Part shown: in pieces, positions 1 through 4,817 of the stretch | How the letters are laid out: the number at the start of each line of letters is the position of its first letter | Numbering within the stretch: position 1 is the first letter of the stretch | Assembly: GCA_000997405.1 (NCBI GenBank) | Contig: LCBU01000051.1 | Span: 1-5,477, forward strand | DNA: 5,477 nucleotides | Origin: Candidatus Woesebacteria bacterium GW2011_GWA1_41_7 | GTDB lineage: Bacteria > Patescibacteriota > Microgenomatia > UBA8517 | Direction: 5' to 3' | Program-made: the position numbers and the translations under genes | The notes under the pieces: generated by a model | The model's database searches: none | Seen by the model: only the letters and a program-made list of their open reading frames with translations | What the model was told of the DNA's origin: nothing

Positions 1-438
1 ACTTCGGGGGCAGGCGGCACCAATCGCTGGCAGGAAGGTATTCTTAACTGGATGAACACACAGACGGATTCTAGGTATCATCCACCCAGTGATTATTGCG
101 GTACAAGTAATCCCTTAAGCGTTAGTTTCGGGAGTCCACACGACCATGATTCAGATCTTCCGACGGGAGACATGACGGTTACTTTTTCGGCAAATTCCAA
201 CTCGGCAATTACACAGGTTGACTTGAAATTGGACGGTAATCGCGTCTGCACTTTCAATAACGGTGCAAATAATTATTCGTGTAAAGTTACTTTTCCTTCA
301 AAGGGTGTTTACTCAATTGAAGCTGTTGCCATGGATTCTGCAAATCACCAATCAAATAGCACTATAACCATAGGTGTCGGACAATCGTGGAACCCCTCCA
401 CACCCTCACCGGCGCCAAGCGCGTCCCCTACTCCTTAA
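1..438 (+). CDS. C-terminal tail of a probable penicillin-binding protein (5' end outside window)
   Basis: The frame is open from the first base to a TAA at 436-438, giving 145 residues of a protein that starts upstream, so the ATG at 52 is internal. The first 35 residues contain RWQEGILNWMN followed by YHPPSDYCG. From memory this resembles the segment after the transpeptidase domain in class A penicillin-binding proteins of Patescibacteria. Residues about 38-126 look like a beta-rich Ig-like domain (VTFSANSNSAITQVDLKLDG, then a YSIEAVAMDSANHQS strand pair) with two cysteines (VCTF and YSCKV) that could form a disulfide. The end is a Pro/Ser/Thr-rich tail (PSTPSPAPSASPTP), typical of cell-surface linkers. 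It would act outside the membrane in peptidoglycan synthesis. No catalytic SxxK, SxN or KTG motif lies in the window, so the assignment is inference; another secreted Ig-like protein is possible. It converges on pheT and overlaps it by 11 bp. Confidence 0.55.
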   Translation, partial: TSGAGGTNRWQEGILNWMNTQTDSRYHPPSDYCGTSNPLSVSFGSPHDHDSDLPTGDMTVTFSANSNSAITQVDLKLDGNRVCTFNNGANNYSCKVTFPSKGVYSIEAVAMDSANHQSNSTITIGVGQSWNPSTPSPAPSASPTP

Positions 439-2410
439 GATTACCACCGAACTTTGATTTCAATGAAGATATAATTTCGTTTCTGATGCCATGAACTTCC
501 TTGTCGGTTAAAGTTTTTGTTTGGTCTTGATACCAAACTCTGAAGGTATATGAATCTTTATAAATATCGACGAGTTCTGCTTTTACAACAAACTTAGTAT
601 TTTTTAATTGTTCGATTACCTCTCCGATTTTAGTTTTCTGGGGGAGGTTGAAATTAACATCTTCAATTTGAGCAGGATATTTGGGAATTTTTATAAAGCT
701 CGGCGTGTTTATTGAATATTTAGCGGATTTCATTAATTTTTCTAGATAGAATTCATAGTAAACAAGCTCTGTGTTTTCGGCAATTCCGATTTTCCCGACA
801 AGAACGTCTGCGTAATATATAAAAGCACACCTACTGGCGCCAAACCCTTTTTCCTCTTCGGATTTGAAAATAACATCGATATTCAATCTTTCCAGTAAGG
901 CCTCAACTACCCCTTTTGCGCGTCGGTATGAATATCCTGATAAAACTCCACCAAGAATCATTTTTTCATCAGGTAAGTCGTTACTTCGGGGAATGTAAAC
1001 ATTGGCTATCTCAAACAGGTGGAATCTTTCCTTAAGACCAATATTTTCTTTTGCAGCCCCAATAACTGAAGGCATTAGTGAGGTTCTTAAACATAAGGTG
1101 TCCGGACCAAGAGGGTTTTTTAGTTTTAAATGTTTTTCATCGACAAAACTTTCAGGTACCAATGATAAAGTATAAATCTCGGTTCCTCCGAATCCGGAAA
1201 TAATATTTCTTAGATTATTTTCAAAAGCGAATTTTACCTCTGTAGGCCTATCCGGAATATCTCCATCCATAATTCGGCTGGGTAAATTATGATATCCATA
1301 AATTCTGGCGATTTCTTCCAAAATATCCTCGGGAGCTCTTATGTCCTTTGCTCTAAAAGACGGGACTTTAACATCTAAGGTGTCACCTTCCCATTTACAC
1401 TCAAAATCCAAACTTGAGAGATATGCGGTTATCTCTTTTTTTTGAATCTCGATACCGAGTCTTTCGTTTATAAACTTTTCTGAAATTTTTACAGAGAATA
1501 CTTTGTATGGCTGTGGGTAAATATTTAATATGTTTTGGTCCGCCCTTCCTTTTGTCAGAGTTTCAAAAAGTTTGACCGCAAGTAAAGTAGCCGGCCCGAC
1601 AAGTTCTGCGTCTGTACCTTTTTCAAAAATTGTTGCAGCTGCCGTTCTTTGGGCCAGAGCCATTGAAGTCCTTCTGATATTCGACGGGTTGTAGTGTTGT
1701 ACAAAAAGTAAAACATTTTTAGTGTTTTCATCGATTGCGCTTTCTTTACCACCCATTATTCCGGCAAGGTCAATAAGGCGACCCTCCCCGTCTTCGATTA
1801 CAATATCTCCACCGGGAAGAACAAAATCTTTACCATCCAGCGTCCTTATTTTCTCTCCCTTTTTACTTTCCCGAAGGATCATTTTTTGATCCTTAATCTT
1901 GTCGTAATCAAAAGTGTGAACGGGCTGCCCCACTGCCAGCGCGACAAAGTTACTTATATCTACGACAAGGTGCTGCCGGCCTTTGGCGTTCCGGCAGGGC
2001 TGCTTTTGTTCCTGCAGCCTGTCCACAACATCTTTGGGGGATTTATCAATCACAACGTTTCTGATTAGAACCGCCGTAAACCTGGGACATAAGTTTGTAT
2101 CAATATCAGCTTCAAGATAACTTACCTTTTTTGCAAAAGTAAAACTCTTTGAATCCAATCTGAACTCCTTAAGTTTTGCCTTGATTCCGAATCTGGGAAG
2201 AATAGCTGAAGCCTCCCTGGCAATGCCGTAAACTGAGGCGCAGTCTATCCTATTGGTTGTTATTTCAATATGGTAGACATGGTCATTACCAACCTTCTCA
2301 ACTTTTTCGATGGAAGGGCCACAAAGTGAAAGATATTTGGCAATCTCTCGGGGATTTGCCGGAGTTTCCAGGTAGTCTCTAAGCCAAGAATCCAAAATTT
2401 GTATATCCAT
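428..2410 (-). CDS. pheT: Phenylalanyl-tRNA synthetase beta subunit, short form lacking the N-terminal tRNA-binding OB domain
   Basis: This is the beta subunit of the cytoplasmic (alpha-beta)2 enzyme that charges tRNA-Phe and, through its B3/B4 domain, edits Tyr-tRNA-Phe. The 660 residues are short for the family (E. coli about 795). The N-terminal B1 part (WLRDYL, SIEKVEKV) runs straight at residue 42-47 into the second half (HIEITTNRIDCASVYGIARE). The roughly 110-residue EMAP-like OB fold usually inserted there is absent. Residues about 105-290 are B3/B4 (CPRFTAVLI, VGQPVHTFDYDKI, LAGIMGGKESAI, FEKGTDAEL). Residues 349-385 are B5 (VPSFRAKDIRAPEDILEEIA, then RIYGYHNLPS). Residues about 390-565 are the catalytic-like core, and 572-660 the FDX-ACB anticodon-binding domain (KIPKYPAQIEDVNF). 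Residues 134-148 replace the usual G-[IL]-R-x-x-N motif with an unusual stretch. The ATG lies 1 nt after the pheS stop with no Shine-Dalgarno sequence, suggesting translational coupling. The stop is TAG. Confidence 0.95.
   Translation of the reverse strand: MDIQILDSWLRDYLETPANPREIAKYLSLCGPSIEKVEKVGNDHVYHIEITTNRIDCASVYGIAREASAILPRFGIKAKLKEFRLDSKSFTFAKKVSYLEADIDTNLCPRFTAVLIRNVVIDKSPKDVVDRLQEQKQPCRNAKGRQHLVVDISNFVALAVGQPVHTFDYDKIKDQKMILRESKKGEKIRTLDGKDFVLPGGDIVIEDGEGRLIDLAGIMGGKESAIDENTKNVLLFVQHYNPSNIRRTSMALAQRTAAATIFEKGTDAELVGPATLLAVKLFETLTKGRADQNILNIYPQPYKVFSVKISEKFINERLGIEIQKKEITAYLSSLDFECKWEGDTLDVKVPSFRAKDIRAPEDILEEIARIYGYHNLPSRIMDGDIPDRPTEVKFAFENNLRNIISGFGGTEIYTLSLVPESFVDEKHLKLKNPLGPDTLCLRTSLMPSVIGAAKENIGLKERFHLFEIANVYIPRSNDLPDEKMILGGVLSGYSYRRAKGVVEALLERLNIDVIFKSEEEKGFGASRCAFIYYADVLVGKIGIAENTELVYYEFYLEKLMKSAKYSINTPSFIKIPKYPAQIEDVNFNLPQKTKIGEVIEQLKNTKFVVKAELVDIYKDSYTFRVWYQDQTKTLTDKEVHGIRNEIISSLKSKFGGNLKE
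1973..1997. repeat. Inverted repeat (hairpin) inside pheT
   Basis: CTGCCGG at 1973-1979 and CCGGCAG at 1991-1997 are perfect 7-bp inverted arms around an 11-nt loop. Read on the minus strand, an alternative fold pairs CTGCCG with CGGCAG and adds an inner GCC/GGC stem over an AAA loop, with a GAAC bulge. The structure sits within the 45-nt stretch 1967-2011, which is about 62% G+C (28 of 45 bases) in an otherwise AT-rich gene. That stretch encodes the odd PheT residues 134-148. It could be a small palindromic insertion kept in frame, or a chance structure. Confidence 0.5.
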
Positions 2411-2411
2411 A

Positions 2412-3437
2412 TTAAAATTGTGACAGATAACGTAGATCCGTACTGTAAATCATTCTGACATCAGGTATTCCGAGGCCCTCCCTCATCATCAAGACTCTCT
2501 CCACTCCCCAACCAAAAGCAAATCCGGAATATATCTTAGGGTCAACCCTCCCTGCCTTAAGAACATTGGGGTGTACCATTCCCGCCCCTCCAAGTTCCAG
2601 CCAACCGGCTTTGCAAACTTTACACCCTTTGCCTCCACACACACCGCAGCTTATGTCAATTTCAAACGAAGGTTCGGTAAATTGAAAATGATACGGCCTT
2701 AATCGGGTAACCCTATCCTTACCGAAAAAAGCCTTAGCAAAGTAGTCCAGGGTGCCTTTGAGATTTACTATGGAAATGCCTTTATCGATAACCAAACCTT
2801 CAAATTGATGAAACATCGGGACATGTGAGATATCCGATTGTCTTCGGTAACATTTTGCGATGTTTATCATTCGCACAGGAGGTTTTCCTACTCTAAGCAT
2901 TTCACGAACCTGACCGCTACTGGTATGTGGAGTTAAAACGGTTTTGCCGGATTTAGGATTTTCCGGTACGTCCACAAAAAATGTTTCCCATTCGTCCCTG
3001 GCAGGGTGATTTTTGGGCATATTTAGAGCTTCAAAGGCAAAATAGTCCGATTCCACTTCCGGGTATCTTGCTCTTTCGAATCCAATTCTTGTAAATATTT
3101 CGGAGATTTTTTCAATTGTAAGAGTAATCAGGTGGATATGTCCTACGTCGGGTTTTTCTCCGGGGATTGTCGGGTCAAACCACTCCCGTGCCACTTCTTT
3201 AAAACTATTTTTTTGGCCTTCCAGCAACGTCTCAATTGATTTTTTGGCCTCGTTTAAAGTTTGTCCGATATGTTTTCTTTCTTCGGGTGGTGCTTTTTTA
3301 ATATCTTTTATAAGGTTGGTGAATTTTCCACTTCTTCCGAAATAGTCTATGCGGATTTGTTCAAGTTCGTTTACGCTTTCCGCAGACATTAACTGTGCCA
3401 AAGCCTGGTTTTTGGTATTCAATATATCTTCCTGCAT
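2412..3437 (-). CDS. pheS: Phenylalanyl-tRNA synthetase alpha subunit
   Basis: This is the catalytic class II subunit that activates phenylalanine and transfers it to tRNA-Phe in the cytoplasm, working with PheT. It has 341 residues (E. coli 327). Residues 1-85 are the N-terminal helical, coiled-coil-like arm (YFGRSGKFTNL, PPEERKHIGQTLNEAK). TIPGEK at 90-95 opens the catalytic domain. Motif 1 lies around HPARDEWETFF (144-154). HTSSGQ (171-176) and CYRRQSDISHVPMFHQFEGL (196-215) cover motif 2. FTEPSFEIDI (253-262) is part of the Phe pocket. GFAFGWGVERVLMM (305-318) is motif 3 with its arginine. Cysteines 264, 267, 272 and 275 form a CX2CX4CX2C cluster just before WLELGGAGMVHP, likely a zinc-binding insertion. 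The ATG at 3435-3437 follows a 137-nt gap that holds a terminator/attenuator and a possible promoter. The stop TAA is 1 nt from the pheT start. Confidence 0.97.
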   Translation of the reverse strand: MQEDILNTKNQALAQLMSAESVNELEQIRIDYFGRSGKFTNLIKDIKKAPPEERKHIGQTLNEAKKSIETLLEGQKNSFKEVAREWFDPTIPGEKPDVGHIHLITLTIEKISEIFTRIGFERARYPEVESDYFAFEALNMPKNHPARDEWETFFVDVPENPKSGKTVLTPHTSSGQVREMLRVGKPPVRMINIAKCYRRQSDISHVPMFHQFEGLVIDKGISIVNLKGTLDYFAKAFFGKDRVTRLRPYHFQFTEPSFEIDISCGVCGGKGCKVCKAGWLELGGAGMVHPNVLKAGRVDPKIYSGFAFGWGVERVLMMREGLGIPDVRMIYSTDLRYLSQF

Positions 3438-3444
3438 GTCATTA

Positions 3445-3450
3445 ATTCTA
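3445..3450 (-). promoter_or_regulatory. Possible -10 box for pheS, giving a nearly leaderless mRNA
   Basis: On the minus strand TAGAAT (5 of 6 to TATAAT) ends 7 nt before the pheS ATG. If it is a -10 box, transcription would start at or next to the start codon. No convincing -35 hexamer is found at 16-18 nt upstream (TGCGAA at 17 nt is poor), and there is no extended -10 TGn. A TTGGCA hexamer (3507-3512) lies too far upstream for this box. Weak evidence, supported mainly by a similar arrangement before infC. Confidence 0.25.
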
Positions 3451-3453
3451 CAA

Positions 3454-3481
3454 CACCCGGCTTAGTTTTCGCACTCGGCTT
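3454..3481. repeat. Tandem 10-bp direct repeat upstream of pheS
   Basis: On the minus strand AAGCCGAGTG (3472-3481) and AAGCCGGGTG (3454-3463) are direct repeats with one mismatch, separated by 8 nt, so their period is 18 nt. The proximal copy ends 3 nt before the possible pheS -10 box. The position and period, a little under two helical turns, would suit a regulator-binding site. No cognate regulator can be named from the window and chance is not excluded. Confidence 0.4.
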
Positions 3482-3525
3482 TTCAATACTATTCGTATAC
3501 GCCTTATGCCAATGCTTCGACGGGC

Positions 3526-3550
3526 AAAGAAAAACCCCCTTACGGAGGTT
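3526..3550 (-). terminator. Rho-independent terminator between rplT and pheS
   Basis: Read on the minus strand, AACCTCC (3544-3550) pairs with GGGGGTT (3533-3539), seven pairs including one G-T, closing a GTAA (GNRA-type) tetraloop at 3540-3543. The T-tract TTTTTCTTT (3526-3534) follows and overlaps the last two stem bases. It starts about 25 nt after the rplT stop and should end a fraction of infC-rpmI-rplT transcripts. Its 5' arm is also complementary to an upstream segment, so termination may be conditional. Confidence 0.8.
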
Positions 3551-3589
3551 AACTAGACTTAAGCAATACCTCCGTTATTTCTCGGTGGT
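3526..3589 (-). promoter_or_regulatory. Candidate transcription attenuator controlling pheST
   Basis: Four minus-strand segments can pair in competing ways. Segment 1 is ACCACCG (3583-3589, in the rplT tail). Segment 2 is ACGGAGGT (3568-3575, starting at the last base of the rplT stop). Segment 3 is AACCTCCGT (3542-3550). Segment 4 is GGGGGTT (3533-3539). Pairing 1:2 has six base pairs and one A-A mismatch, 2:3 has eight perfect pairs with an 18-nt loop (antiterminator), and 3:4 is the terminator. Phe codons 118 and 120 of rplT lie just upstream (3599-3601 and 3593-3595). A ribosome waiting there would cover segment 1 and free 2:3, while a ribosome at the stop would cover segment 2 and allow 3:4. 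The pairings are seen directly; the regulation is inferred by analogy with the E. coli pheM-pheST attenuator. Confidence 0.5.
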
Positions 3590-3952
3590 AGTAAAGCTAA
3601 ATCCTGCTTCTTTAATAACGCCAGTTGCGAGCACTATTTTCTTAAATGTTTCAGAGTCTTTTGCGGCAATGTCGCTTAAAATCTTTCTGTCAATTTCGAT
3701 CTTTTCCTTTTTAAGAGCTGCAATAAACTTGTTGTAAGAAACTCCATAGCTTTTAACTGCAGCACTGATTCTTGTTATCCAAAGTGTACGAAGGTTTCTC
3801 TTTTTAAGCTTTCTTCCATGATATGCATATGCTCCTGCATGAAGCAAAGCCTCCTTGGCAACCTGAATTCTGCTGCTTCTGGCCTGCTTAAACCCTCTTG
3901 CTCTGGAAAGCATTTTCCTGTGACGTCTGGCTGAAATTGATTTAACTCTCAT
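3575..3952 (-). CDS. rplT: 50S ribosomal protein L20
   Basis: L20 binds 23S rRNA early in large-subunit assembly and, in several bacteria, represses its own operon. The 125 residues match the family from end to end: the basic N-terminal extension (RVKSISARRHRKMLSRARGF), then ARSSRIQVAKEALLHAGAYA (24-43), the core KKRNLRTLWITRISAA (50-65), and LSDIAAKD with FKKIV in the C-terminal domain. It is a few residues longer than E. coli L20 (118) because of a tail ending GFSFTTTEK. That tail carries two Phe codons and three consecutive Thr codons right before a candidate attenuator. The ATG lies 3 nt after the rpmI stop, with no Shine-Dalgarno sequence, so coupled translation with L35 is likely. The TAA stop overlaps the first antiterminator arm by one base. 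Confidence 0.97.
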   Translation of the reverse strand: MRVKSISARRHRKMLSRARGFKQARSSRIQVAKEALLHAGAYAYHGRKLKKRNLRTLWITRISAAVKSYGVSYNKFIAALKKEKIEIDRKILSDIAAKDSETFKKIVLATGVIKEAGFSFTTTEK

Positions 3953-3955
3953 ATA

Positions 3956-4180
3956 TTATTTGGTTATTTTCTTTGATTTCCTAATCTTCTTTCCGACGGC
4001 TTTTCTAACTTTTTTGGCATAATAGCCTTTTAGCTCTATAACTCTTTTCAAATTTGTAAGTTGTTTGGAGCTTTTACTCTTTTTAAGATGTCTTCTGAAA
4101 CCCTGACGACGCATCACCTTACCGGTTTTGGTAATCTTAAACCTGTTTGTAATTGATTTTCTGACTTTCCTTTTGTTCAT
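3956..4180 (-). CDS. rpmI: 50S ribosomal protein L35
   Basis: This small, very basic large-subunit protein is recognised by the core KSITNRFKITKTGKV (8-22) followed by RRQGFRRHLKKSKSSKQ (24-40), which corresponds to the family pattern RFK-T-G-K-RR---RHL---KSSK. At 74 residues it is about ten longer than typical L35 (around 65). The extra length is a lysine-rich C-terminal tail (AVGKKIRKSKKITK) that could add rRNA contacts. The ATG starts 1 nt after the infC TAA stop (TAACATG on the minus strand) with no Shine-Dalgarno sequence, so its translation probably depends on ribosomes finishing infC. It is followed by rplT after 3 nt. Confidence 0.95.
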   Translation of the reverse strand: MNKRKVRKSITNRFKITKTGKVMRRQGFRRHLKKSKSSKQLTNLKRVIELKGYYAKKVRKAVGKKIRKSKKITK

Positions 4181-4181
4181 G

Positions 4182-4763
4182 TTATTTTTTTAAGTCTATT
4201 TTTTCGGCTGATTCGACAACTTCGTCCTGAACCTTAACCCTAGTCTTACTGACCGGCGAGATAACCGTTACTAGGTGTTTACCTAGGAATTTTGGTTCCA
4301 TATCGGTAATGACGGTATCTCCAAAAACTGTTTTAATCTTTTTGATCACATCGTAACCGACGTGCTTCACTCTCATCTGCGGTCCTTTAAAAACAACCAC
4401 CACCCTAACTTTGTTTTTATCGGCAAAAAACTCTTTTATCCTTTCAATTCTTACGTTAAAGTCATTTTCGGCTATAAACGGACTAAAACGAATTTCTTTA
4501 ACATCTCCACCTTTAACCTTTTTTGCCTGGGCCCTCGCCTTTTTCTCTTCTGCGTACCTAAACTTCCCAAAATCAACTATTTTGGCTACAGGCGGAGTCG
4601 CATTCGGTGCTATCTCGACCAATGTCAAACCGACTTCCTTTGCGCGTCTTACCGCATCATCTTTCCCCAAAACTCCAACTAATTTACCTTCAGAATCAAT
4701 AACCCTGAGGGAGGGAGCCCTGATAGAAAAATCTGTGCGCCAAAAAAGATTACTTTTTCCCAA
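4182..4763 (-). CDS. infC: Translation initiation factor IF-3, non-ATG start
   Basis: IF3 binds the 30S subunit, prevents premature 50S joining and checks start-codon and initiator-tRNA choice. The 193 residues have both domains. The N-domain is at about 10-72 (IRAPSLRVID, TLVEIAPNATPPVAKIVDFG, with the family signature KIVDFGKFRY at 61-70). A charged linker (AEEKKARAQAKK) follows. The C-domain is at about 87-170 (KEIRFSPFIAENDFNVRIER, RVVVVFKGPQM, EPKFLGKHLVTVISP). There is a short charged C-terminal extension. No ATG lies between the upstream in-frame TAG (4785-4787) and the conserved region. The start given is TTG (4761-4763); an ATT three codons upstream (4770-4772) is an alternative, notable because E. 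coli infC starts with ATT for IF3 autoregulation. No Shine-Dalgarno sequence stands at a usable distance from either. It is followed by rpmI after 1 nt. Confidence 0.93.
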   Translation of the reverse strand: MGKSNLFWRTDFSIRAPSLRVIDSEGKLVGVLGKDDAVRRAKEVGLTLVEIAPNATPPVAKIVDFGKFRYAEEKKARAQAKKVKGGDVKEIRFSPFIAENDFNVRIERIKEFFADKNKVRVVVVFKGPQMRVKHVGYDVIKKIKTVFGDTVITDMEPKFLGKHLVTVISPVSKTRVKVQDEVVESAEKIDLKK

Positions 4764-4770
4764 CTTCTTA

Positions 4771-4810
4771 ATTATATGTGAATTCTACCTAAAAAGTGTG
4801 ATTTATTCAA
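4771..4810 (-). promoter_or_regulatory. Probable promoter region for infC-rpmI-rplT
   Basis: In the 54-nt thrS-infC gap the minus strand reads TTGAAT (4805-4810), a 17-nt spacer and TAGAAT (4782-4787), matching the sigma70 consensus at 4 and 5 of 6 positions with ideal spacing. Transcription would then start near 4775, about 12 nt before the TTG start and about 3 nt before the alternative ATT. A second, perfect TATAAT (4771-4776) has no good -35 and would place the start at the base before the TTG. Either box gives a leader too short for an L20-binding structure. Confidence 0.45.
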
Positions 4811-4817
4811 GGATGAG

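Noticed and set aside
1886..2068. Short plus-strand open frame over the odd pheT segment, considered as an inserted gene
   Set aside because: It is antisense to conserved PheT sequence on both sides, has no start signal, and the local GC-rich stretch explains its lack of stops.
3551..3567. A tiny ORF on the minus strand (TTG CTT AAG TCT AGT TAA) after GGAGGT, as a pheST leader peptide
   Set aside because: It would encode only five residues, contains no Phe codon, and the GGAGG is 2 nt from the TTG, too close to work as a Shine-Dalgarno sequence. GGAGGT is better explained as an antiterminator arm.
3438..3574. T-box riboswitch upstream of pheS
   Set aside because: The 137-nt gap is short for a T-box and lacks the conserved GGUGGNACCGCG-like T-box sequence and a specifier stem. 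The pairing seen fits ribosome-mediated attenuation better.
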